From positions 1 to 25,609 of the IMG/VR virus record IMGVR_UViG_3300024255_000140: 25,609 bases of DNA. The stretch is one strand, 5' to 3'. The position numbers and the translations under genes are program-made. Numbering within the stretch: the first letter of the stretch is position 1; each line of letters opens with the position of its first letter. Below are positions 21,301-22,336 of the stretch, in pieces. Below the pieces are notes generated by a model. It did not search any database. It saw nothing but the letters and a program-made list of their open reading frames with translations, and had not been told where the DNA came from. The stretch comes from a virus.

Positions 21301-22314
21301 GGAGCATTCTCTAGTAAAGATGCCATTATCGGAACTTCTGCATATAAGGCAGTTATCACCGATATTGTAGACCTTAAAGCTCGCGTGAAGAGATCCTCCA
21401 AAGGATTTGATGGTACACAAACTACCTTCTCTCTCACTATTGAAAATGGAACTTCATATCTGCCCGACCCAGAGGGACATATGATGATTTTTGTCAACGG
21501 CATTCTTCAACCTCCTGGAGCAACTAACGCATATACAGCGTTCTCCGACCAAATTCAATTCGCTGAGGCACCAGAACTTGGGTCCTCGTTTACTGGATTC
21601 TATATTGGTAAGTTGAGACAGTTGGATGATATCTCGTTTGAATTTGATTCATTACGTCAGTCATTTAACCTCAAGCGTAACGAGGTATTCTACTCACTCA
21701 CGCTGACAGAAGGTGTTCAATCTACTGTGATTAGACCTGAAAATAATATCATTGTTTCTCTCAATGGTGTTGTTCAGGAACCTGGAGTTGGTTTTGAGAT
21801 TGTTGGTTCGCGAATCATCTTCTCTGAAATTCCTCGCGTAGATTCTACATTCGTCGCGTTCTCTTATGTTGGTTCTGAAGCAGACGTTGATGCTGCTGAA
21901 GTAGTTCCACCAATCGAAACAGGAGATTTCATCGAAATTGAGGGTGAAACTGAGGATCGTGAGGTCGCGGTTATCGAATCGTCCAACTCACTCATCACCT
22001 TCGATTATCTTGGATCAGTCTTTGGTCAAGGTGCTATCGGACAATCTGCACTCACAAGTGGATTTATTAGTACTGTTCAGGTTACTTCTGGAGGTTCTGG
22101 TTATACAAGCAGACCTACAGTTAGAATCGATTCTATCTCTGGTTTCGATGGTAACATCCGTGCATTGGTTGGTATTTCTAGTGTTGAATTGAATAGTTAT
22201 GGTTCTGGATATCAGAATCCAGTTATCATTGTTGAGAGTGAAGTTCCTGATGATTGGACCGCACCAAATCTCGCAGATTATGGTGAGGAATTAATTGATC
22301 CAGAGATTGCATAA
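3184..22314 (+). CDS. Giant modular baseplate/tail virion protein, 6376 residues
   Basis: A single open frame of 19.1 kb encodes a virion protein of about 6400 residues, probably attached to the baseplate and carrying many adhesion modules. Approximate order by residue: N-terminal conserved segment 1-60; short beta module 78-106; DDIS-type modules 131-191 and 219-293; GxGY repeats 320-612; conserved helical core 653-740; second short beta module 820-873; HGL-type module 966-1035; GxGY repeats 1138-1360; YHYH domain 1396-1550; calcium-type loop 1610-1621; GxGY repeats 1767-1820; beta-propeller 1826-2212; LamG-like 2233-2432; unassigned 2440-2780; cupredoxin-like 2865-2960; GxGY 3027-3250; conserved core 3466-3512; DDIS module 3575-3649; GxGY 3712-3770; LamG-like 4152-4332; helical repeats 4379-5120; LamG-like 5163-5360; lectin-like 5414-5619; two DDIS modules 6069-6229; GxGY 6303-6355. 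No signal peptide or membrane span is evident. Its position after gp6 is that of T4 gp7, but I see no gp7 sequence likeness. Start ATG 3184 has no good ribosome binding site. Confidence 0.93.
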   Translation: MDINKVSHVSSYQTPQFIESEYPLFNKFIEYYYQSQEKTGLGQNIVNNFLQYLNIDKLDISILDGATRVVEPVGVSDTTITVETVDPFLEKDGSVLIGDEVIYYEETVSSPNIALTPGISYTQVQLKWVLLANNISLFDGTRTVFPLVSQDNPIGPSSPQHLIVKVYGRTLTPVVDYNISGTNIVYTTAPRVATASDDISTTSVTYLNGFSENTIVQVDDISSAFGDNKTSFELTVNNQKYEPIADEFLLAVYDNRLLVPKVDYFTDGSIFVFNVPPLNGRSLSLYSIEAPIPSFGSGAVGYARVNDFGNISSVIPSANGSGYRFDYPPKVSVNSSVGSGASVKTLVDGIKSVSLLSGGAGYSESNPPTVKVQFPTKEGYVEPTLKATVTNGAVSAIDIVSSGSGYTFTPRITFEQPGGAILATPTIVNGSVSGAITITSGGQGYTTPPLVYIDEPTGVDGIKASFTTTLTDGEITTVNILNAGQGYETVPRISVIDPVGAQVLETKVDGDGRVISVELLFGGNGYTDVPSVYIVDNRQNDVGTYIGGTGATAVAAIFNGQITDINITNFGTGYSADNPPQIVIQKPVDAKASATVGLQEITGFSVLKSGKEYTKAQFLGCARAASGITNYTQDGNAVFSNNTVAAAAPTDASVKCLDALFVKRLLDKYTEQFLPDVPTLDYSKIDVRTSIKTIKDFYSAKGTSFSIAYLFKLLYGETVTVSYPKDQIIKPSAATWSVDTVLRATLVSGLPENIQDGLLCQVADISDPNILAATALIENFISIQTAQDTIYELALSEETIQGTFIVPYKTKLAEPLNTTEGIITVDSTIGWPERNGEFVISTGVGSEVVQYKEKSLNQFIECTRSVNGVVEDWDSATQVSSNFNVFINKGTAQEVVLNIVGIVDAQQTTLTDTGSYYLPGDKLLISKLGGTGTGPELTTWLYNVKKLIEVGTITFGGINNQSATVTCNNPHGLLVGDQVTIYGANPIIYNGSFLVTSRDSTTVFQYQLPQPANVVPQGNILVSIDLNKGKSDSSAVNNAISPYTTNVQNTFFNTTNTYIASTGIPNYNIGPFPGSALLPGNQRKLNRFPINPVTISTKNLIVPGPIGTWVNGVSIWSYKSDVTKIFGAVTSVDITNAGSGYDAAFPPAITISGGEGTGAAASATVNGSISEVTVTAGGSGYTSSPLVSIVGGGGSGASATAIITKGVVSSILVNSGGTGYTSQPSITVVGGGGSGAEGTAAVRGPIQSVTITNGGSSYTSNPSIILSSGTGAVAQAIVNDGRIISIAIISAGSGYTTAPEVTIQGEGFGAVARATIDVDGENAGKVTGIEIINRGIGYSQGTTIINLNSVGQGATFAANVFQWTYNLQETTTVDAAKGSVFEGFNNQYGGEYAHLSNPQRLRYILGDNLFVNVSGQILEQDDQLAHSPIIGWAFDGNPIYGPYGYSDPTNQSSSIARLGTSYRLKTNLVYDAITNPNPVRTAGPLLTDEIAGKFVEDYEYSFSLGDLDQYNGRFCKTPEYPNGRYCYFVTIDATEAGNPVFPYILGPSFNSVVDVWNLSTSAVQQNIPIGVVRYRDPYENVDIDVERAPNASTNGLTLENGDLLTFDVEDENRDGVISAEETADPDQIFEESPLQLFDYFPKVKLDSKVDIEVETITKFEDASITGFVVENSGINYQVDDRLIFDNTDTGGDGASARISRIKGETVSGYTFENVSGENFGVLTTNVPHNLQLDDSVFVDYTPIMDNTNKTFVVRQYKGIEDIVITQSGSGYNEDIPPTLVIDGDGISGDLQAIVTSVGSIDTVNILNSGSGYTSNPRVIISHPQVFKKAEYIVSKIENNENVKVNDIFVNESKEIFICGKTLDSSGNVVAFVSKLSTTGVKEWEKTLELTSGTNYAEFQKLYVDGDDIWVVGVNRPNILVLDAYNPDIILVKYTQSSNGLSATLQFQKGYSGISGSTRADNVTCIKKYSDTRYVIGGYTNTNSGSPFDAFIALIDTAGSFAIKRKIASVDDSEKLTDIVVDDGNIYFTLETSNTSSDNNVNVAFGKAIVGTNAIEVEYINEYSNAGYSFLDSSLAIDEFKELYITSTLRAKSDNVTRDSVWVGKVNTAGSFVWNYRYLAPGRDVNAVGKCAVDIFGDLNIAFNRVDNTTGLKTVDTVKIGYDGVVKNHTTNEFNENRIEGITAHSIDVDNSGDVYVFGQTSWNRNEFLLEFTGGATTDTFGNYTPTFVGADATQSLHLDGGVAKIYGRDIATPANWENAYIEFPNNTLGNTLNENWTLEFMLYQDSASTDTHSQDQQTLVAIGDATDATGGLWLYYDRTAAGPSGYLELVVTNNTTSINSAGGAVQSTLTTMFADDTWQFIGLKKEGNVFTVYVNGISVITATVADTSFTSKKLYIGNIAGRNGTTGNWRKDEQGQYFVDNLKLRNRAINPTVPSDVSVLPTNGAFGLSYSWTDTAWFSTYNNVHDYIDYSGWGVKVDKDADSARIGDQGIQLVTQLGYVRTAVTPVTGSTLTIGSTGFALGSLGLQSLDFDDATTVMTQDTETLTYTKDIWSSRTATIPSPGSQKLIISAVVKDRYYFKVTNTVKIDNVQILTVNQAFRFTVGTKLVLNDDSGSFVNSGYITKVDTDNNKVYLAVNNNSWTDDLNTGQLSTTQFSEQSTYGIVGPIPLDINQIDSYTFAQVDNTTPGTFTIDLDKYNLDGTYNAAGGQNLDSFAKFKPYSDDDYAVRIDEISGSSTFIVGSVVTINGGDISYNAAYSTATITNLTGVLKITLVANLTKILRVTAVANSDEVYVITDTRHYLTPGSMLNVDGNPSETVNTVVYDEYDGSFPVDTVISPLEFTYKLPQAAVTSPASSSGNVSIYVKSPVLKMYYGHQYLFDLSHSSMLGGNLSFSKDPLYKLEYSFNSIERVGTPGVTGQGATTPTVKFKVDEGIVTNISYYFDPSRVGNNDSPIIQGSYLDVVTSPYKGTFQVSGVAGATITRGADQIKFPLINEPEGNADVSRASYSTSSRRAVGSIDSIRIVNPGGFYTRLPIVDSIQSTRQIERVSITEPGTEYAVGQYTGVAIAGDGEGGFVTITVADGTDSEGSPIPGQVQSVLVTSPGKGYTTATVDIDSVPGILGAGLTGSGAEVTVVIPPFGTAASIFTVGSSVGKIKKLKNNNFGYDYPHDYTLRPEITFPINAQLTSTSILDSVTITDPGSGYSQAPAVIITGGGGTGAIAQSTIKNGRLDRIEVKDPGLGYSSTPSVELKSSFNYVVNLDLGLLQFSFPHGIAQGSEITLNVVDTGDGADFPIAAGAVGRLNGLTTYYAISGAANSLEDDQLKFAITPANAALGDALSFTNAGTGRQQVLTTSFGGAATANVITSTFLEGEQVYQGSSFENATALGFVSTNNGWQVGPRIVKIVDYTGDFNIGESITGVISKSSGTISSLNIATGVLDVGSITETSGQFIDDVGKPSEIIQKIQDSYYYQDFSYAVKSAVSINEWKDILIKNVHPASFKVFGELNLNEYGFVPNKETFFQLTKSVELARQATVPNIQSFALVEPVYSAFDNTEVLFRQKRLTSSENILTSVVQRLDDISNLFDGERISFPLQIDGSNVVANANQLMIILNGVVQTPDTSFEVQNDSIVFSEPPQPPASVKYVNVTIQPIQVYKFTITNNSGIFPSTNNTVLGTQSGSRLTVTSVVGDDIFGFVAEGNVGIVTALNNATLTSGAGYTDGTYSDVATTSSGVGTGLTVNITVASGAVTQASINSVGVGYASSEVITITGGTTSATIAVSTVSGFNINELISVGATGFTATLTEITPIVNLNLFSFNEQIKNLTGKIAVVEEVNLETGDSVPLADLRYTIGAGTSTVEVIDSAALTDTAVPASVFSVDANYQLGAEIVTVSAITVGPNSTTLTVLRGQLGTTATSHQEDLPLYGTDISITNELALSKTVGTYQSKPGLFDIRLDDVIIGSQSGVVARITSTSAYQDPTTNEFIEQVNISDGSSFFGLLFNRLTSASYPNVILDNISESQVNIVDFTDNTTNFDAKFPGTEFISNLVIPYDNATGTFQENEIIRNYKLGYGNVTGVFNSSENMITKKLAFDSRVGSGFFQLGQVIRTQDTKGEVIGYNQALSTIYLGKVGRTLSTGEDYHQVTFANNAQLDTDQSHYGLSSLLLDGTGDYLSIPTSAEFGFGAGAFTIECWIRPSSVTGTQQIFDFRTTAVEVSSELLLVGTNLNYRVNNSTTITGTATLAVDTWYHVAISRNAATTKLFVNGTQDGGDYSDGSNYGSTKPIIIGASYAFGDGFAGHIDEFRVSNTSRYQTTFTAPTGIFQGDANTKLLLHFEGADTQTYVEDWSGGESFTDNEDFNNDAILKNWNENSTNLPAGFAGKSQRYYDAANLIESNKDFVAKEAVYLLTQQYPSLVIPGGNVNCEDDVRDILTALIEDMRNGCNSHIWDASALYVNRTVNPITISHVDTEVVETVWAYDKVKDILQYIINNTLWSVSGSHGVRQITDTTITDSSTGSFTTIQPSAISYNAATGDMVMTSNSHGLTTANTIAIAAESLTFTCTSDGNERELIHPRKSDTRAYNQVLAITAADTNTFTVNVGASPAEQQYVHTFVSATSNAVTVLDYTTGDCADVYSTIGNLLDILTDTLEQANLGSPVDHLATITKVTTNYEFVGATVNAYLEVPFSTTYHSAASDILYTNRIDTSARGRFRDASNLINANASVIVDKAAFDMLSRYPDLAIDMPRNAAGGSTDGTLRCKTDLGLILGAIAKDIYDGGNFFTVQAARFYIGENDELRHIRLQVWQSVYAHDRLAYYAKQAVTGDLTYDNTDNIIVGDWGITNDAGNCANVQSAIDTLVTTINDIIAPTSEDFNIAGDRLYFNREYIAEEITGLTAAYLTYQVDNANQVAYTYDTAKCERDIKLLITAIISDLQTGGNNSTVDNMGLYLTANGELNYVEEELLPTVFAFEQIRTLGEKAIRNLLYDAGATVSGQQYSAIYSDNTAYRDSETPTDIDQAVWRLRDLIDIVINGLAPAGNGVRNAAKNFYFNLKYYKDEIGAQIDSQFGSGSWVYDSFLEETANNIAADSITTDVSASNTTVAYEISLSGIIGDFVAGETVTSSNGSTATVLEFDKDNQTIYVGPFSSTAWAVTNTLSGGSSSATATIAAAYGSVAFDGTGDYLQTAAGIALGTGNFTLEGWIRRTDTNSNFYLSGSTDNNFGFFVGTGSSNVGFYGGSSGNFINLTNTTLTVSGGRWYHIAVVREGVGANQTSIYIDGILQGSGTVATNYGSTTFVVGASTSSTEYANGNISDWRLSSVAVYPKGSTAIGEKLFALPTRPFIAADVTETELILCQGNTIQDNGPNSVSVTANGNAAATTTSPFGYFPGVSNSFDWYIYPTNVEILSQARAISSPVTGEVSSANLWTNPENLNSSNYTSNLVNYFSNVTSAPDGTETAEKLYATGTGVHSLTRDFNLTSYETFDNSTVTFDSGTETFDTGFGGITEQQTFTLSAFFKKAELDSLNFKLSLDNQSKNINFNVNLSTGQVDTGTLFVSPGITLNEYGVTPVGGDWFRVYSTITFGFGIDNLQSDFAIYNRSSVAASGNQGFYLWGIKLNAGFLDPYTAGSGKLFYSNTEYNIKTYALDLLREYMVASISNELVVPSPIAAVGSFYQDPTSAAALANGNYSNESISRLIRYGTSTIKNQFINDAYYTNLTQYNAVTFGSKNYGDRDIPVGITGGLNSSDYFYGLSSDSNAELANLTINEGLIAKVYRRFRIDGDITDGPFTMNEVVAKQGAPSITGVVYGFYEDENFKYLDVEVTAGPWAVTDFIVGAANSTTAQISAIEDRIHIIDLKGDFVQDIEFLGYTSGAVAQPTSFIKAEASVTSNTGGLLTVDTESLVGTFEKNSVVYPESSRQYIDVSQISGLQVSVGDRIASDGYIRLGVSVISTSNVFIVGNRIYKVVNNLQDSTVYGVITEVDLANNYIYITMVQGEFQNGDYIGDYGVDIFPQGFATINTKVVTPGAAAARVQDIRTAGLSKRIYLTDIAGAFSSKDAIIGTSAYKAVITDIVDLKARVKRSSKGFDGTQTTFSLTIENGTSYLPDPEGHMMIFVNGILQPPGATNAYTAFSDQIQFAEAPELGSSFTGFYIGKLRQLDDISFEFDSLRQSFNLKRNEVFYSLTLTEGVQSTVIRPENNIIVSLNGVVQEPGVGFEIVGSRIIFSEIPRVDSTFVAFSYVGSEADVDAAEVVPPIETGDFIEIEGETEDREVAVIESSNSLITFDYLGSVFGQGAIGQSALTSGFISTVQVTSGGSGYTSRPTVRIDSISGFDGNIRALVGISSVELNSYGSGYQNPVIIVESEVPDDWTAPNLADYGEELIDPEIA
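3254..3275. repeat. 22-bp perfect AT-rich palindrome inside the giant gene
   Basis: The half-site TATTCAATAAA is followed directly by its exact reverse complement, with no loop. It lies 70 bases after the start codon and encodes part of the conserved 'LFNKFIEY' segment, so codon constraint may explain it. Confidence 0.5.
3574..4062 (+). repeat. Giant protein: first two DDIS-type beta modules
   Basis: Two adjacent copies of a roughly 65-75 residue module occupy residues 131-191 and 219-293. Each begins with a '[DN][DN]IS..F..[GN].T.F.L' segment, continues with a strand such as 'LLAVYDNRLLVPKVDYF', and ends in 'I.[FY]...PP' or 'YTTAP'. Further copies lie at 13906-14130, 21388-21612 and 21616-21870. 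The module is common in marine phage tail proteins; its role is unknown. Confidence 0.6.
4141..5040 (+). repeat. GxGY repeat cluster 1 (eight units)
   Basis: Eight imperfect repeats centred on 'G(S/Q/T/N)GYTxxPxVxI' start near residues 320, 359, 403, 441, 483, 522, 571 and 609, a spacing of about 38-49 residues. Each unit alternates strand-forming Ile/Val stretches (for example 'AIDIVSSGSGYTFTPRITF') with Gly turns. A repetitive beta structure, such as a string of small beta domains or a beta-solenoid-like rod, is the likely fold. This cluster sits between the N-terminal segment and the conserved core at residue 653. Confidence 0.75.
5140..5403 (+). other. Giant protein: conserved helical core block
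   Basis: Residues 653-740 are unlike the beta-rich surroundings. They hold 'YTEQFLPDVP', 'IKTIKDFYSAKGTSFSIAYL', 'FKLLYGE' and 'SYPKDQIIKPS'. This order (helix, '-FLP-IP-', 'I--I-DFY-AKGT--S--FLF-LL-GE', 'YP-D-I') is, as I recall, the most conserved part of a family of T4-like phage structural proteins. It should normally follow the N-terminal segment closely; here some 590 residues of modules intervene. Confidence 0.6.
6595..7265 (+). repeat. GxGY repeat cluster 2 (six very regular units)
   Basis: Units start near residues 1138, 1177, 1216, 1254, 1291 and 1334, spaced 39, 39, 38, 37 and 43 residues. Here the repeat is most regular: 'GGSGYTSSPLVSIVGGGGSG' followed by a small-residue stretch (ASATA) and a short strand before the next unit. 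Neighbouring units also resemble one another at the DNA level (ggttctgg-tatac, ggtggtggnggttctgg), so unit gain or loss by recombination is plausible. Confidence 0.8.
7369..7836 (+). other. Giant protein: YHYH domain
   Basis: Residues 1396-1550 contain the hallmark 'HSPIIGWAFDGNPIYGPYGY' starting at His1426, then 'LDQYNGRFCKTPEYPNGRY' and 'GNPVFPYILGP'. This order matches the YHYH family, which occurs in bacterial secreted proteins and marine phage tail proteins and whose biochemical role is not firmly known. Cys1515 and Cys1526 sit where the family, as I recall it, usually has non-cysteine residues; they could form a disulfide or bind metal. A second YHYH copy is in the last gene of the window near 25112-25174. 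Confidence 0.8.
8011..8046 (+). other. EF-hand/dockerin-like calcium-binding loop
   Basis: Residues 1610-1621 read DENRDGVISAEE, which satisfies the DxNxDGxIxxxE calcium loop: Asp1610, Asn1612, Asp1614, Gly1615, Ile1617 and Glu1621. It lies in an acidic linker just after the YHYH domain. A calcium role is inferred from the motif; no paired second loop is obvious beside it. Confidence 0.6.
8482..8658 (+). repeat. GxGY repeat cluster 3 (two clear units)
   Basis: Units begin near residues 1767 ('SGSGYNEDIPPTLVI') and 1808 ('SGSGYTSNPRVII'), 41 residues apart. A more diverged unit ('SGINYQVDDRLIF') lies upstream near base 8200. The cluster leads directly into the beta-propeller. Confidence 0.65.
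8659..9819 (+). other. Giant protein: probable seven-bladed beta-propeller
   Basis: Residues 1826-2212 contain about seven repeats of 50-55 residues. Each has a '(I/L)xVDxxxxxYVxGxT' half followed by a 'xAFVSKLxTxGxxxWxxxL' half, as in SBBP or delta-60-type propeller repeats. Examples are 'IFVNESKEIFICGKT', 'LYVDGDDIWVVGVN', 'AIDEFKELYITSTL', 'AVDIFGDLNIAF' and 'SIDVDNSGDVYVFGQTSW'. Gly, Trp and Asp positions recur between blades. The region is flanked by a GxGY cluster and a LamG-like domain. A ligand-binding or spacer role is possible. Confidence 0.6.
9880..10479 (+). other. Giant protein: LamG-like domain 1
   Basis: Residues 2233-2432 have the layout of a concanavalin/LamG-like sandwich: 'SLHLDGGVAKI' at the start, 'NENWTLEFMLY' in the middle, 'DDTWQFIGLKKEGNVFTVYV' and 'NGISVITA', then 'KKLYIGN' and 'GQYFVDNLKLRNRA' at the end. 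This copy is more diverged than copies 2 and 3. Such domains commonly bind glycans in phage tail proteins. Confidence 0.65.
10498..11520 (+). other. Giant protein: unassigned region
   Basis: Residues about 2440-2780 match nothing I recognise. The stretch is rich in Thr, Ser, Asp, Val and Ile with scattered Trp (for example 'YSWTDTAWFSTYNNVHDYID' near its start), few Cys and no obvious repeats, and should be mostly beta-structure. It follows LamG-like domain 1 and precedes an HGL-type module and the cupredoxin-like domain. Confidence 0.4.
11776..12063 (+). other. Giant protein: degenerate cupredoxin-like domain
   Basis: Residues about 2865-2960 begin 'LKMYYGHQYLFDLSHSSMLG' and continue 'GNLSFSKDP', later 'VTNISYYFDP'. 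This parallels the cupredoxin-like domains of the two downstream genes ('RG-TY-F-----GHP-F---' and 'LYY-C--H--M'). The first His is replaced by Asn and the Cys-His-Met end is lost (YYFDPSR), so it should not bind copper in the type-1 manner. It is preceded by an HGL-type module ending 'FTYKLPQAAV'. Confidence 0.45.
12262..12945 (+). repeat. GxGY repeat cluster 4 (about five units, some diverged)
   Basis: Repeat centres occur near residues 3027 (PGGFYTRLP), 3054 (PGTEYAVG), 3104 (PGKGYTTA), 3200 (PGSGYSQAP) and 3239 (PGLGYSSTP). The last two are exactly 39 residues apart and include 'VIITGGGGTGAIAQ'. Here the position before the core Gly is Pro rather than Gly or Ser, which marks the cluster as a separate sub-family of the repeat. 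Confidence 0.6.
13579..13719 (+). other. Giant protein: third conserved core block
   Basis: Residues 3466-3512 read 'DSYYYQDFSYAVKSAVSINE', 'WKDILIKNVHPASFKVFGEL' and 'NLNEYGF'. The combination '-DSYYYQ-FSYVIKS---I--WKD----LLHPAG-K-FGE' is one I recall towards the end of the same structural protein family that supplies residues 1-60 and 653-740. It therefore marks where the ancestral shorter protein probably ended; the remaining 2860 residues would be an extension. Confidence 0.5.
13906..14130 (+). repeat. Giant protein: third DDIS-type module
   Basis: Residues 3575-3649 repeat the pattern seen at 3574-4062: 'RLDDISNLFDGERISFPL', 'QLMIILNGVVQTPDTSFEV', then 'SIVFSEPPQPP'. It follows the third conserved block after about 60 residues. 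Confidence 0.65.
14317..14520 (+). repeat. GxGY repeat cluster 5 (two units)
   Basis: Units begin near residues 3712 ('TSGAGYTDGTYSDV') and 3753 ('SVGVGYASSEVITITGG'), 41 residues apart. The 'TDGTYSDV' variant after the core differs from the 'TSxP' form of the other clusters. Confidence 0.6.
15637..16179 (+). other. Giant protein: LamG-like domain 2
   Basis: Residues 4152-4332 are a near-textbook LamG_3-type domain: 'SSLLLDGTGDYLSIPTS', 'GAGAFTIECWIRPS', 'VDTWYHVAISRNAATTKLFV', 'NGTQDGG', 'PIIIGASYAFGDGFAGHIDE', 'FRVSNTSRY' and 'LLLHFEGA'. It probably binds surface glycan on the host. It is the clearest of the three copies. Confidence 0.85.
16318..18460 (+). repeat. Giant protein: three helical repeat units
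   Basis: Residues 4379 to about 5130 contain three related alpha-helical units. Unit A has 'RYYDAANLIESNKDFVAKEA' and 'CEDDVRDILTALIEDMRNGC'. Unit B (from 4703) has 'RFRDASNLINANASVIVDKA' and 'CKTDLGLILGAIAKDIYDGG'. Unit C (from 4870) has 'NREYIAEEITGLTAAYL' and 'CERDIKLLITAIISDLQTGG'. Each continues to a 'LY(V/I/L)' segment and an acidic helix, and a '(D/N)CA(D/N)V...I..L...I' helix links units. Unit A is interrupted by a beta module (residues 4520-4620, with 'SHGL' and 'ESLTFTC'). One Cys is fixed at the start of the second helix in each. Confidence 0.65.
18670..19263 (+). other. Giant protein: LamG-like domain 3
   Basis: Residues 5163-5360 repeat the LamG pattern: 'GSVAFDGTGDYLQTAAG', 'GTGNFTLEGWIRR', 'GGRWYHIAVVREG', 'TSIYIDGILQGSG', 'TTFVVGAS', 'NGNISDWRLSSVAVYP', and a closing 'TELILCQGN'. 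It shares 'FDGTGDYL' and 'WYH(V/I)A' with domain 2, which suggests duplication or repeated acquisition of the same type of module. Confidence 0.83.
19423..20040 (+). other. Giant protein: lectin-like beta-sandwich
   Basis: Residues 5414-5619 follow the layout of carbohydrate-binding sandwiches found in phage appendage proteins: 'NLWTNPENLNSSNY' at the start, then 'APDGTETAEKLYATG', 'FTLSAFFKKAE', 'NVNLSTGQVDTG', 'GGDWFRVYSTITF' and the closing 'FYLWGIKLNAG' segment. It follows LamG-like domain 3 after about 55 residues, so two candidate glycan binders lie side by side. The ligand cannot be predicted. Confidence 0.6.
21388..21870 (+). repeat. Giant protein: fourth and fifth DDIS-type modules
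   Basis: Residues 6069-6142 and 6145-6229 are back-to-back copies with 'KGFDGTQTTFSLTIENG', 'MMIFVNGILQPPG', then 'LDDISFEFDSLRQSFNL', 'NIIVSLNGVVQEPGVGFEI' and 'RIIFSEIP'. 'NGVVQ(T/E)P' is shared with the copy at 13906-14130, indicating relatively recent duplication or strong conservation. Confidence 0.7.
22090..22248 (+). repeat. GxGY repeat cluster 6 at the C-terminus
   Basis: Two units near residues 6303 ('SGGSGYTSRPTVRI') and 6340 ('GSGYQNPVIIV') close the giant protein, which ends in a short acidic tail. The same repeat opens the last gene of the window near 23648 and 23786. Confidence 0.7.
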
Positions 22315-22317
22315 ATA
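22310..22317 (+). promoter_or_regulatory. Candidate T4-type late promoter overlapping the giant gene's stop
   Basis: CATAAATA differs from the T4 late consensus TATAAATA at one base and contains the TAA stop of the giant gene. The next ATG starts 19 bases after it. It is the second such box found in an intergenic gap and would give the fibre-like gene its own transcript, independent of the 19-kb gene upstream. Confidence 0.5.
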
Positions 22318-22336
22318 ACTAAAAACGTAGTAAGTA

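Noticed and set aside
21001-21420. Open frame of 139 codons on the minus strand
   Set aside because: It is antisense to the giant gene next to its C-terminal DDIS modules. The product is Cys/Ser/Asn/Ile-rich with no family likeness, as expected of an antisense shadow.
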